NCBI GenBank assembly: GCA_950075865.1
Contig: CATMVA010000006.1
Location: forward strand, 1 to 64,000
From: an uncultured Oscillospiraceae bacterium
Lineage (GTDB): Bacteria; Bacillota; Clostridia; Oscillospirales; Oscillospiraceae
Direction of reading: 5' to 3'
DNA length: 64,000 bases
This document shows, one piece after another, positions 1-7,677 of this stretch; position 1 is the first letter of the stretch; every line of letters starts with the position of its first letter. The notes beneath the pieces are model-generated. The model was given only the letters and a program-made list of their open reading frames with translations. It searched no databases and was not told the DNA's origin. The position numbers and the translations under genes are program-made.

Positions 1-2
1 AC

Positions 3-143
3 TACCGCAACGGGGAGTATTACAAGCTGATACCGCCGCCGCCGCATTTCCCGTTTCCCATCCTGGACCTGTCCGACTGCCAGACCGAGGAAGAGCGCCA
101 GAAAGCCCTACAGGACCCCTTTGAAGAGGACGGCGAACCGTAA
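3..143 (+). CDS. C-terminal fragment of unknown protein (5' end outside window)
   Basis: An open frame enters from the left edge and ends at TAA 141-143, giving 46 residues that are rich in Pro and acidic residues near the end (PPPPHFPFPILDL, then EEERQKALQDPF). No family is recognised. It is convergent with the leftward operon of the mobile element and is followed at once by a strong terminator hairpin, which supports it being a real gene end. It is probably part of the same mobile element. Confidence 0.5.
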   Translation, partial: YRNGEYYKLIPPPPHFPFPILDLSDCQTEEERQKALQDPFEEDGEP

Positions 144-159
144 CCCGCCGAAAACAAGA

Positions 160-206
160 AAAGCCCTCCAGGGGCCGCGCAAGCGGCTCCCGGAGGGATT
201 TTCTTC
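160..206. terminator. Bidirectional intrinsic terminator
   Basis: CCCTCC at 164-169 pairs with GGAGGG at 192-197, and GGGGCCGC at 171-178 pairs with GCGGCTCC at 183-190 around a GCAA tetraloop. The stem is flanked by AAAA on the left and TTTT on the right. It lies between convergent genes, so it can stop transcription from both sides. The 190 bases from 207 to 397 hold nothing convincing apart from a 12-base CG alternation at 403-414. Confidence 0.75.
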
Positions 207-397
207 TGCCTATTCGCAAATTGTTTTTCCAGCGCTGATTTTTGGCGCGGGGAAGTCGTCGCAGTATGCGCATATTGGCCCCGGACCAAAATTCAAAATC
301 AACGCCATTCTCCGGCGTCCGCTGGCCGTCCGACCTGTCCCCGGCGGAGGCCGGAAAATGGCCAGCCGCCGAATCCCAAAACCGGCCCTTGCCACCT

Positions 398-1678
398 CTA
401 ATCGCGCGCGCGCGAGGCGCGGCCTAAAAGCTCGTCCGCCATCGGCACTTCTTCCAGGGCTTCCCCCAGCCGGTCCAGCGCCTTGTCATGCTGCCAGCGG
501 GCGGTCCTGTCCGGTACGCCGTTTGAGGCGGCAATCCGCGCCCAACTGTACTTATCCCGGTACTTGGCAAAAATCAGTTTTTTGTACTCACCTTTCAGCA
601 CGTCCAAACAGCCCCGAATGTTCTCCCGGTCCACGATCAGCACATGGTCCCGGACGGCGATTTCCTCCAGCCTGTTCCAGACATTCCGGGCATCCACCCG
701 CGCGGCCAGCTCTTCCGTCGGCTTTCCCGGCGTGGAGCTATGCGGCGCGCCGTCGTAGGCTGTACCGCGCAGGCCGTCGTATTCGTCCTCCAGCTCCTCC
801 CGTTCGACGGCCAATTCCGCCCGCATTGCCGGAATCCCGAAATAGTACGCTATTACCCTTTTCACGTCCTTGCGCCGCATAGCTCCCGCCTCCATGTCAG
901 TTAGTTTTTCCCCTCTCCACGGCCCGCGCCATTCCCGCCGCCGCTGGCCGGTCCTTTTCTGTGCGGCCCATGTGCTTTCCCTGGCTCTGTACTGCCGGAA
1001 GCGGGCGGCGGTTGCCCGTTCCACGGCCTGCCGCTTTTCCCGCGCCTCTTTCCGGTCCCACGCCGTTGTGAAGTCCCAGCCGCGCCGCGCTCTCTTCGGA
1101 TTGATGTCCGCATTAAAGACTTTCGCCATTGCCTCAATAACCTCTTCCAGCGGATAAAAGGTTATTTCTGCAAATACACCGGCGGCTTCCGCAAGCTCTC
1201 GTGCTTCTTCCTCCGCCAGCTCCACCAATTCCGCAGATATAAAATCTTCGATGTACTTCTTTACGCGCGCCTGTATACCCTCCAGGACTTCTTTATCCAC
1301 CGTCTGCCAGTCTTGTTGACGCCTGTTGTGCTGTTCCTGCCCGACCATAACGATTTTTTCCCCGCTCGGCGCTGTCCCAGTCTTGCGCAGCATTGGAACT
1401 CCGCAATCTCTGTCCTCCAGATTTGCAAAGTATCCGTATCCGTCTGGCAACGTCACATACCCGCCGCCTGGCACCTTCTGAATCCCGGACACGTCCATAG
1501 CCAGCCCGCCGCAGTATGGGCAGGTGATTGTGAAGGGTGACGGCTTATGGTTCGCCCCAAACTCTTCAACGCCCTTTTCCAGATACATAGGCCAGCTCTT
1601 CCCGCATTGCTCACAGCGGTAGATCATTCTCCCGTGAATCAGCGGCTGGCGCGTGTGCCGCTCTGTTCTTTCTTCCAC
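398..1678 (-). CDS. Zinc-ribbon protein with C-terminal ArpU/sigma-like phage regulator domain
   Basis: 426 aa from a GTG start. The N-terminus has a two-CxxC zinc ribbon (YRCEQCGKSW near 20, then CPYCGG near 54). A charged middle region follows. The last ~150 residues look like the ArpU/phage sigma-like family: a long helix, then a C-terminal helix-turn-helix (YKKLIFAKYRDKYSWARIA, residues about 370-390) as in late-gene activators. That part alone matches the usual length of an ArpU-type protein and starts near MRRKDVKRV, so this may be a fusion of two normally separate genes. It is the last gene of the leftward operon, 10 bp after parB. Domain assignments rest on pattern only. Confidence 0.65.
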   Translation of the reverse strand: MEERTERHTRQPLIHGRMIYRCEQCGKSWPMYLEKGVEEFGANHKPSPFTITCPYCGGLAMDVSGIQKVPGGGYVTLPDGYGYFANLEDRDCGVPMLRKTGTAPSGEKIVMVGQEQHNRRQQDWQTVDKEVLEGIQARVKKYIEDFISAELVELAEEEARELAEAAGVFAEITFYPLEEVIEAMAKVFNADINPKRARRGWDFTTAWDRKEAREKRQAVERATAARFRQYRARESTWAAQKRTGQRRREWRGPWRGEKLTDMEAGAMRRKDVKRVIAYYFGIPAMRAELAVEREELEDEYDGLRGTAYDGAPHSSTPGKPTEELAARVDARNVWNRLEEIAVRDHVLIVDRENIRGCLDVLKGEYKKLIFAKYRDKYSWARIAASNGVPDRTARWQHDKALDRLGEALEEVPMADELLGRASRARD

Positions 1679-1688
1679 CGCCGCGCCC

Positions 1689-2855
1689 TCACTTCCGTAG
1701 GGCGGCGATTGCCACTGTCAGCGCGTCGGCGCGCTCCGCCCATGTGTCCGCCGGCCCGGCTTCAATGCCAAGCATTTCCTCGCAGTACATTTGCAGGTCC
1801 TCCAGGATGTACGCGGCCCGGCGCTGGTGCATCGGCTCTTTTTCCGGCTCCGCCGAATCAAGCTCAGGAGCGGGCGGCGCGGGGAAGTCCACGATTTTCC
1901 CAGCGTTTTCCGCTGAAAACAGCTCCTTCCACTCTACCTTTGGCGCGCCCTCTTCATCCTCCAGCTTTTCCGGCAGCACAGCCGCGCCGCTGTCCGGGCG
2001 GTCCTTTGCCCGCTCCAAAATCTCCTGCATCTGCTCCGGCGTTGGTGCTGGCCCCGTCTCTTCCGCCGTGACCATCGTTACCGGCGGTCCCGGCTGAACC
2101 GGCGGGCGCTCCCGCTCCACAGGCTTCCACTTGCGCACGTCCTCCAGCGTGACCGGCCCACGCTTTCCCCAGCACTCCGCCGCCGCCTTTTCCTGCACAT
2201 CCGCCGAAAGGGTAGACAGTTCATAGGCCACGGAAATACCGATCTTCCCTTCCTCCAGCCAAGTTTTGAACGCGGGAATCAGGTGCTTTTCGATGCTGTC
2301 ATACCGGCCCACCTGTGCGGGCGTGGTCCCCAACTGCTCGGCAATGAGCTTGCGCGTCTCTCCTGGGATTTTCTCAAACTGCCGCTTCCGCTCCAGGAGC
2401 GCCCGCAGGCGCGTTGCCTCCTGCACCTTGTCCCAGTCGGTTTTCTCCCGCTGGCCGTTGGTGGTGATAAGCAAGATTGCCTCGTCAATAGCCCGCAGCT
2501 CGTCCGCCTCCGGCCCCTGCTCCCGTCCGGCATCCTCCACCATGCACGGCATCTTCCGGTAGGTTTCCTTGCCCTGCTTCACAAGCTGGAGAGAGGCCAG
2601 CCGCCGACGGTGGCCGGAAAGAAGTTTGTACTTCCCGCCGCCCAGCGGCACCACAAGCCCCGGCTGCTTCACACCGCCGGACAGCTCGATCAGCCCGGCC
2701 AGCTCTTCGATGTTCGACATGGAGTAAAAATTATCCTCTGACGGAACAAGGTCCTCCACGTCTATGTATTTCAGCACGGCGCGGCCCTCGTCCGCCTTGC
2801 TCCGCGCCTGGACCGTCCCCCGCCCCTTCTGCAAGCTCATAATGTCAAATCCCAC
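1689..2855 (-). CDS. parB: ParB/Spo0J-type partition protein
   Basis: 388 aa, GTG start with AGGAGGGG six bases upstream. The N-terminal ParB/RepB/Spo0J domain has the hallmark SGHRRRLAS (about residues 79-87, the box II GxRR-type motif). A helix-turn-helix region follows (LIAEQLGTTPAQVGRY, near 168-183). The C-terminal third is Pro/Glu-rich linker ending in a short helical segment. It should bind centromere-like sites and work with the ParA encoded two genes upstream, spreading on DNA to segregate an extrachromosomal form of the element. A ParAB pair in this operon is why a plasmid-like stage is suspected. Confidence 0.88.
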   Translation of the reverse strand: MGFDIMSLQKGRGTVQARSKADEGRAVLKYIDVEDLVPSEDNFYSMSNIEELAGLIELSGGVKQPGLVVPLGGGKYKLLSGHRRRLASLQLVKQGKETYRKMPCMVEDAGREQGPEADELRAIDEAILLITTNGQREKTDWDKVQEATRLRALLERKRQFEKIPGETRKLIAEQLGTTPAQVGRYDSIEKHLIPAFKTWLEEGKIGISVAYELSTLSADVQEKAAAECWGKRGPVTLEDVRKWKPVERERPPVQPGPPVTMVTAEETGPAPTPEQMQEILERAKDRPDSGAAVLPEKLEDEEGAPKVEWKELFSAENAGKIVDFPAPPAPELDSAEPEKEPMHQRRAAYILEDLQMYCEEMLGIEAGPADTWAERADALTVAIAALRK

Positions 2856-2858
2856 GGT

Positions 2859-3344
2859 TTACCCCTCCTGTTCTTTCAGCGCCGCTTCTGCCGCTTCCCT
2901 TGTGGTAAATATGGTTTTGCCGACTTCGCAAAATTTTACCGGGAACACTCTTCCGTTCTTAAACTGGATATGCAGGAACGGCTCTTTGCTTAAACCGATG
3001 AAAACGACTTCGCACGGATACGGTTTGTCTTTCTCCCGCAGATAGTCGCCACGCAGGGCGAAATTAGCGTACACTGTTCCGCCCAGCCTACACGGCAGCT
3101 CTGCCAGCCTGCCTTGAACCTTCGCCTGCAAAATGGGCAACGTCTCTTTTTTGAGTTCCTGGTTGCTTGCCTGCAACGCTGTGACTTCCTCCGGCGTCAG
3201 TCCTGTTTCTCTGTAGTCTTTTAGTTCATCCGTCCATGCGCACAGTTCATTTATGGCTTCTTCCTGCTGTCTCGCAATCCTGCACGCTTCGTCGAATTTT
3301 TCCGCTTCGTCGCAGGCGCGGTTAATAGCTTCCGCAACAGTCAA
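2859..3344 (-). CDS. Conserved phage/element protein inserted between parA and parB
   Basis: 161 aa. The best start is TTG at 3344: GGAGGGG lies five bases upstream and the parA stop is two bases away, while the upstream in-frame codon is GTA. The N-terminus is a helical region with ETGLTPEEV (about 49-57), a motif seen in many short clostridial phage proteins. The C-terminus holds a beta-rich part (CEVVFIGLSKEPFLHIQF). Function unknown. Its place inside the parAB pair suggests an accessory role in partition or merely co-expression. Confidence 0.7.
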   Translation of the reverse strand: MTVAEAINRACDEAEKFDEACRIARQQEEAINELCAWTDELKDYRETGLTPEEVTALQASNQELKKETLPILQAKVQGRLAELPCRLGGTVYANFALRGDYLREKDKPYPCEVVFIGLSKEPFLHIQFKNGRVFPVKFCEVGKTIFTTREAAEAALKEQEG

Positions 3345-3346
3345 CT

Positions 3347-4141
3347 TTACCCCTCCTTCCCCTTGCCCGAATCGGTCAAGGCCAGATACTCCGCCGTCAG
3401 CTTCTTGTACTGGATAGCGGCCCATGAGCGGGGCGCGAACACGCACAGCGGCATTTCCTCCAGCGTGCTTTCCGGCACCTTCGGATTGTAGCCGATAGCC
3501 GTCTGGAACACGGGGCAAATCCCGCTGTCCTCCAGCGACCGGCGGGCCTGCCAGAAGGTTTCCCGGTTCTGCCAGTGGGTAAAGAACGCGCCCCGCATGG
3601 TCAGCCCCGCATTGACGGCCTCCCGCACCCCGTCCACCTGCTCCACCAGGTCCAGCAGACCGGAAAATGAAAACTCGTCCGGGCGGATAGGGATAAGCAC
3701 GTCGTCCGCCGCCGCCAGCACGTTCAGCGTCACGGTATCCACCGACGGCCCATTGTCGATGATGCAGAAGTCGTAATCATTGCGCGCATGGTCCAGGGCG
3801 GAGAACAGCATCCGCGCCGTGTCGGTGTCCTTCCGGTCATACAGCGCCCGGTCCGCCGCGTACAGCTCCAGGTTAGACGTGATGATGTCAAGCCCCTTGC
3901 ATCCGGTCCGGCAAATGACCCGCTCCACGGCATCGGCGTCCAGCCCATCGGCCAGCAGAAGCGCCGCCGTCCCGTCCTGCTCCCCGTACACCCCGAAATA
4001 CCGGGACGCGCTGCCCTGCTTGTCCCCATCCACCAGCAGCACCTTCTTGTGGTGGTACACAGCCAGGATGTGGGCCATATTCGCCGCCGAAACGGTCTTG
4101 CCTACCCCGCCTTTCAGGTTGATAAAGGCCAGCGTTTTCAC
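3347..4141 (-). CDS. parA: ParA-family partition ATPase
   Basis: 264 aa. Start is GTG at 4141, sharing GTGA with the stop of the ASCH gene and preceded by GGGGGAG. Deviant Walker A KGGVGKT (residues 10-16), the A' region VDGDKQGSASRYFG (the usual DxDPQG has K for P), and Walker B DFCIIDNGPS are all present. This is the short ParA type without an N-terminal DNA-binding domain, so promoter control may fall to another protein. It pairs with the downstream ParB for segregation of the replicated element. Confidence 0.92.
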   Translation of the reverse strand: MKTLAFINLKGGVGKTVSAANMAHILAVYHHKKVLLVDGDKQGSASRYFGVYGEQDGTAALLLADGLDADAVERVICRTGCKGLDIITSNLELYAADRALYDRKDTDTARMLFSALDHARNDYDFCIIDNGPSVDTVTLNVLAAADDVLIPIRPDEFSFSGLLDLVEQVDGVREAVNAGLTMRGAFFTHWQNRETFWQARRSLEDSGICPVFQTAIGYNPKVPESTLEEMPLCVFAPRSWAAIQYKKLTAEYLALTDSGKGKEG

Positions 4142-4557
4142 GTTTTGTCTCCCCCTTCCCAGTTCCACCAGCCCTGTTTTCCCTTCGCCGGAATCGGCGT
4201 ATCGAACATGACCGGATTTTTCAGGACCCACGCCCAGCGCCCCGGCGAGTAGTCCCCCAGCGCCTTTTCTTGGGGCGTGAGGCTGTCCGCAACGTCCTCC
4301 ACGGGGACACAATCGACGATTTCCACGGTTCCGACGACTGCACCCAGCGGCAAGTCCACCGTTTTCCCTCCGACCGCTCCCAGCAGCTCCCAAAACGCCC
4401 TGTCGGAAAGTGCTCTTGTCGCCCTGTTCAGGCTCGCTTTCCCGGCATGGACGGCGACGCGGCCCCGAATGTTGGTCCTCCTGGGGCGCGTCTCATAGCA
4501 TTTCAGGCCCGCTACAATCGCGTATGCGTATGGCTGATGCACAGTAAATGCCCTCAT
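4138..4557 (-). CDS. ASCH domain (PUA-like) protein
   Basis: 139 aa. The N-terminus AFTVHQPYAYAIVAGLKCYETR is the typical ASCH opening, with the conserved (W/H)QPYA and K-x-x-E-x-R positions, followed by GRVAVHAGKA and LPLGAVVGTVEIVDC strands. ASCH folds bind RNA or modified nucleosides; some members hydrolyse N4-acetylcytidine. Here it overlaps its neighbours by 4 bp on both sides, inside a replication/partition operon. Substrate not known. Confidence 0.8.
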   Translation of the reverse strand: MRAFTVHQPYAYAIVAGLKCYETRPRRTNIRGRVAVHAGKASLNRATRALSDRAFWELLGAVGGKTVDLPLGAVVGTVEIVDCVPVEDVADSLTPQEKALGDYSPGRWAWVLKNPVMFDTPIPAKGKQGWWNWEGGDKT

Positions 4558-5213
4558 TCTCCCGCTCCTTCCCCGACTACTCCCCCGGTGCTTTCATCCA
4601 CCTGGAACAGCGGCCCCGTCTCCCGCTCCGGCACGCTTTCCTGTTTCGGAATGAGCGCCTTTTTCCGCATGGCGTCGCGGCACTGGCTTGTCAGGTCGTT
4701 CAGCGCCTCCATGAAGTCCTTGTCCGGCAAATCCATAGGCATAATGACCGCCTGAATCATCATCCCGATTTTTGCCACGATGTACCGCAGGTCCCCGTTC
4801 CTGCCCCGGCGCTCGTAAAGCCGCATATACTCCAGGCCGTCCAGCGGCAAAAGGTACTTTTCCTGAATGAACGTGACGCCCGCCGTCGTTTCCAGCGGCA
4901 GAAGGTCCCTCCCGTCATAGCGCACACACAGCTTCGGGTCGTCAAGCTGGCGCTCCAGCGGTGCCGTGTCCTCCCAGTTCATCGAATCTGGCACGTCGGC
5001 CCGGCGCATCACCAGCTTTTCGCGCTTCTTCTCGGTAATGTCGAACATGGCGCAGATGTTTTCCAGGTCCATGACCGGCAGACCCACCAGTGGATAGGCC
5101 GATTTCCCGTCGCCCAGCCATTGGCCCACGATTTCCCCGGCGGCGTCCCGCTCGTCCATCAGGTAGTAGCACCCGCCCGCATTGCAGATCGCGCCGACTT
5201 TCTTTATCCTCAC
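4554..5213 (-). CDS. Conserved hypothetical element protein
   Basis: 219 aa. GTG start at 5213 with AGGAGG eight bases upstream. It begins RIKKVGAICNAGGCYYLMDE and is a soluble alpha/beta protein without obvious catalytic motif; the last 30 residues are acidic and low-complexity. A competing ATG at 5217 in another frame reads a shadow. The family is known to me only as a conserved protein of clostridial mobile elements; no function can be given. Confidence 0.6.
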   Translation of the reverse strand: MRIKKVGAICNAGGCYYLMDERDAAGEIVGQWLGDGKSAYPLVGLPVMDLENICAMFDITEKKREKLVMRRADVPDSMNWEDTAPLERQLDDPKLCVRYDGRDLLPLETTAGVTFIQEKYLLPLDGLEYMRLYERRGRNGDLRYIVAKIGMMIQAVIMPMDLPDKDFMEALNDLTSQCRDAMRKKALIPKQESVPERETGPLFQVDESTGGVVGEGAGE

Positions 5214-5216
5214 GCA

Positions 5217-5750
5217 TTACACCTCCTGAATGTCGATATTGAAACGCTCCTTCATCAGCTTACGCTTCATGGCATACGTCTTTGTCTTGGTGGCACGGCT
5301 TTTCACGTCCTCCACCACCAGCGGCCAGTCCCATTCCATCTTGTCCGCAAATTCTCCTGGGTCCATTGGCTGCGTTGGCCAGCGCGGTTTTCTCCTGTAT
5401 GTAAAATCCGCCCTGTACCGGATAGCCCGCACCCGTCGGCCCTCGCCGTCGGTGTAGGCTTCCTGCAAGGTAAAGTCAACCTGCATCCGCAGGTCACGGA
5501 TTTGCCCGGCCCGCTCCAGCGTGGCCAGTTCGTCATACCGGCGAGCCTCCTTCTGGCTGTCAAACCGCAGGACGGCCCCGGATGGTGTCACCCGCTCGGT
5601 TGGCTTGTTGTGATACTTGGCAGGCTTCCCCGGTCCGGCGTCGGCAGGGCAGGGGAGAGGCAGGCGCTTCTTTTTCCGCTCCTGCTCCGCCCACTTCCGC
5701 AAAGCCTGGGCCTGATATGCGGGCGGCAGGTCCTTCACATCCACACCCAT
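5217..5750 (-). CDS. DUF1064 family, nuclease-like phage protein
   Basis: 177 aa, ATG 5750 with GGGAG eight bases upstream. It has the DUF1064 signature: KYHNKPTE (about 48-55), then FDSQKEARRYDEL, LRMQVDFTL, a YRADFTY strand, and VVEDVKSRATKTKTYAMKRKLM near the end. The E-x-K of VVEDVKS after a D in YRADF fits a PD-(D/E)xK nuclease core, as proposed for this family. Possible roles are resolving replication intermediates or recombination. Its first 190 bases overlap the preceding gene in another frame. Confidence 0.82.
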   Translation of the reverse strand: MGVDVKDLPPAYQAQALRKWAEQERKKKRLPLPCPADAGPGKPAKYHNKPTERVTPSGAVLRFDSQKEARRYDELATLERAGQIRDLRMQVDFTLQEAYTDGEGRRVRAIRYRADFTYRRKPRWPTQPMDPGEFADKMEWDWPLVVEDVKSRATKTKTYAMKRKLMKERFNIDIQEV

Positions 5751-5898
5751 TTGTTTTCTCCCTTCTCTCCAGCGCGCCAAAGCAGTCTACAATTACCCCT
5801 TTCGGCCTCCTACATCCGCTATGGATTCCGTCAAGGTCCGCATAGAGATAGTGAAACTCACATTCGTCGCACTTGCTTATCTGTGTTGGTATGTTCAC
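5560..5898 (-). CDS. Small Cys-rich element protein overlapping the DUF1064 gene
   Basis: 112 aa as read. GTG at 5898 shares GTGA with the previous stop and has GGAGG five bases upstream, so initiation is well supported. The convincing part is the first ~50 residues: CDECEFHYLYADLDGIHSGC then VIVDCFGALERREK, a four-cysteine, probably zinc-binding module common in clostridial phages. From about residue 50 it runs through the start of the DUF1064 gene in another frame and the sequence loses protein-like character. The native stop was therefore probably lost by a small indel near 5750. Confidence 0.55.
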   Translation of the reverse strand: MNIPTQISKCDECEFHYLYADLDGIHSGCRRPKGVIVDCFGALERREKTNGCGCEGPAARISGPGFAEVGGAGAEKEAPASPLPCRRRTGEACQVSQQANRAGDTIRGRPAV

Positions 5899-6089
5899 TT
5901 TTTCCTCCTGTTCCTCCGCTTCGACGCGCAGTAGTCCCGGATGATTTCGGCCTGCTCCCACTCGGTGGTATCGGCTACCAGTTTCCCATAGCTGACGCCC
6001 CGCCGCTTGGCTTCCGCTGCCAGTGCTGTCAGCGCCTCGCTCTCCGTGGCGCACCCGCCGCCGGGCAGCTCTACCATGCTCTTGCTCAT
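5895..6089 (-). CDS. Small helical protein downstream of Rep
   Basis: 64 aa. ATG 6089 shares ATGA with the rep stop. The sequence runs from a Gly-rich loop into ESEALTALAAEAKRRGVSYGKLVADTTEWE and a basic tail SKRRNRRKK. It resembles short HTH-like or DNA-associated element proteins. Function unknown; translational coupling to rep suggests co-regulation. Confidence 0.6.
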   Translation of the reverse strand: MSKSMVELPGGGCATESEALTALAAEAKRRGVSYGKLVADTTEWEQAEIIRDYCASKRRNRRKK

Positions 6090-6889
6090 TTCTTTGACCT
6101 CCGTTTCTGTTTCTGCTTTGGCTTGATAAACTTCCCATCTGCCCGGTAGAGGCGAACGAACAGATAGCACCCGCCGTTCACGTCATTGTGCCACGCCTCC
6201 GCCTTGGCGCACAGGTAGCCAGGGTAGAGCTTTTCAAACTGCGTGCTGTCCTGGATATTCTCGGCCATTTCCCGCGCTTTTTTCCCGGAAACGCGCCCGT
6301 CCCTTTCCTTTGGCCCTGGGTCAATAAGATTGCGCGACGCAAACCACGACTTTTTCCCAGCGGGAGACTTCACGACGTACCGGGCCAGCCCCTCCAGCCC
6401 CTCTTCGTTGAATTGCAAGCGGCGGGAGTTGGCGTACCCGTGGCCCTCCGTGTCTGTCCAGAGCTGTTCCAGCACGTCCCGGTCAATTCCCTTTTCGACT
6501 TCGATTGTGACATGGTGGTGGTATCGGCCTCCACGCTTCCCCCGCTCGGTGATAGCTATGTATTTCAGCACTCCCAGGCCGTGCTTCGCTATGTACCGCT
6601 TCAATCGGCGGATGAAGTTCTGCAAGTGCCGCTTTGCTTCCTCGTCGTTCTCCGGCTGCACTCGATAGGTCAGGTGGATTTCCAGTCCTTCCGGCGTGAA
6701 GTTTGCGTGAAGCAGGCGGGCCAGTTTCTCTTCCCGGTGCCGCTGGTTGAGCTTCTTTTGTGCATCGGTGGACGGCTTTCTTTTCTTGCGCTTCCTGCCG
6801 CTGTGCTTCCCCACTTCAAAGACGGGATAGAAAAACACGTCCAGGTATTCCCCACAGATGTACTTCTTTTCCCGGTACACTGTACGCAT
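6086..6889 (-). CDS. rep: Rolling-circle replication initiator (Rep_ORF2/G2P-like)
   Basis: 267 aa from ATG 6889, with GGAGGGGGG about ten bases upstream. The basic N-terminal half has KRKKRKPSTDAQKKLNQRHRE and the helical LARLLHANF typical of this family. The middle carries a HUH-like metal-binding motif, RYHHHVTIEVE (about residues 150-160), after ITERGKRGG. The candidate catalytic tyrosine is in LARYVVKSP (about 200-208), followed by a basic C-terminus. Such proteins nick one strand at an origin and start rolling-circle replication. No double-strand origin could be identified. It has its own candidate promoter, and a divergent small RNA starts just beside it. Confidence 0.8.
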   Translation of the reverse strand: MRTVYREKKYICGEYLDVFFYPVFEVGKHSGRKRKKRKPSTDAQKKLNQRHREEKLARLLHANFTPEGLEIHLTYRVQPENDEEAKRHLQNFIRRLKRYIAKHGLGVLKYIAITERGKRGGRYHHHVTIEVEKGIDRDVLEQLWTDTEGHGYANSRRLQFNEEGLEGLARYVVKSPAGKKSWFASRNLIDPGPKERDGRVSGKKAREMAENIQDSTQFEKLYPGYLCAKAEAWHNDVNGGCYLFVRLYRADGKFIKPKQKQKRRSKK

Positions 6890-6968
6890 ACCGATAGCGC
6901 CCCCCTCCGTGGTCGTTAAGTTACTATTCCATACAAGCCCGAAATGCGCCGCAGCGCATGGTTTCCCT

Positions 6969-6997
6969 CTTGTATGTGACCCCGGATTGTGGTACAA
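6969..6997 (-). promoter_or_regulatory. Candidate leftward promoter of rep
   Basis: Read on the minus strand: TTGTAC (6997-6992), 17 bases, TACAAG (6974-6969). It is weaker than, and occupies the same DNA as, the rightward promoter at 6970-6998. The two cannot be occupied together. Confidence 0.4.
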
Positions 6998-6998
6998 T
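6970..6998 (+). promoter_or_regulatory. Extended -10 promoter of a short rightward RNA
   Basis: TTGTAT at 6970-6975, 17-bp spacer, TACAAT at 6993-6998 preceded by TGG (extended -10). It points away from rep, against the direction of the operon, and no protein gene follows it before a terminator. Confidence 0.6.
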
Positions 6999-7004
6999 AT
7001 GTTG

Positions 7005-7076
7005 TGTCCAATCTATGCACCCTCCGGGGTGTGCCCTGCGCAAGCTGTCGGAAGCTCGCGCAGGGCATTTTCTTTT
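7005..7076 (+). ncRNA. Candidate small RNA divergent from rep
   Basis: Predicted start near 7005 from the promoter at 6970-6998. The ~70-nt transcript has a small hairpin (CACCC 7018-7022, UCCG loop, GGGTG 7027-7031) and then a strong intrinsic terminator: a ten-pair stem 7032-7041/7058-7067, extended by AGCT/AGCT, followed by TTTTCTTTT. No open frame with an RBS fits inside. It lies antisense to the leader that read-through operon mRNA would carry upstream of rep, a position like copy-control RNAs of rolling-circle plasmids. Existence is inferred from promoter plus terminator only. Confidence 0.5.
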
Positions 7077-7656
7077 ATCCGAACCGGCCATGCGGCCCCA
7101 TTCCCGTCGGCCAGCCCATCGGCATTTCAACGGACTTGAACAGCGGCGGCGGAAACGCTCCGCCCATCATCAGCAGCCCGGTCAGCCCTCCCATCGACGG
7201 CACCGGCCCCAGCGCCATTTTCAGCGTCATGCAGGCAACGGCATAGCTGGCGGGCGGAAGCTCCTTCAAAATATCCAGGATTTTGTGTACGGCTTCCTTT
7301 GTCATTTCCGCCTGCTCTTCCAAGGACGGCTCCTTCTTCTCGCCCTCCGTGTTCTCGGTGGTGGCCTCGCCGCCCTCCGTCTTGTCCCGGATGGAATCGA
7401 CGGCCCGCTGGGCGGCACCCGCGCCGCAGTCCCGGTCATACAGGCGCTCGTCGAGCTCGTCCCCGGACAGGTCCACTTTCAGTACCCGCCCGTGCAGGTA
7501 GTCAAACTGCGTGTACTTCTCCAGCAGTTCAGCGCAGCTCTCCACCGTCACGGTCCCTTCCTCGGCAGCGTGCATAAATCCAAGCCCCTGGACGTGGCTG
7601 TGGTCATACAGCGCTTTCAGGACCTTTGCCTTGTCTAACCCTTTGATGTCTACCAT
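7075..7656 (-). CDS. Conserved element protein upstream of rep
   Basis: 193 aa. The N-terminal ~85 residues (KALYDHSHVQGLGFMHA, FDYLHGRVLKVDLSGDELDERLYDRD) are a recognisable conserved module in Gram-positive phages and integrative elements. A charged linker and a Gly/Met/Pro-rich tail without obvious fold follow. Function unknown. The stop codon sits on the terminator of the rightward small RNA, so the two transcripts meet here. Confidence 0.65.
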   Translation of the reverse strand: MVDIKGLDKAKVLKALYDHSHVQGLGFMHAAEEGTVTVESCAELLEKYTQFDYLHGRVLKVDLSGDELDERLYDRDCGAGAAQRAVDSIRDKTEGGEATTENTEGEKKEPSLEEQAEMTKEAVHKILDILKELPPASYAVACMTLKMALGPVPSMGGLTGLLMMGGAFPPPLFKSVEMPMGWPTGMGPHGRFG

Positions 7657-7677
7657 TTTCTTTGCCTCACTTTTCGT

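Noticed and set aside
210-395. 61-codon frame after the ArpU-like gene
   Set aside because: GTG start with no RBS and a composition like translated noncoding GC-rich DNA; ends inside the terminator region.
403-414. CGCGCGCGCGCG tract as a functional Z-DNA or recombination site
   Set aside because: It encodes the Arg-Ala-Arg end of the ArpU-like protein; chance in GC-rich DNA is enough.
4548-6149. 533-codon plus-strand frame in the mobile element
   Set aside because: Covers several well-supported minus-strand genes (DUF1064, small Cys protein) and has no protein-like features.
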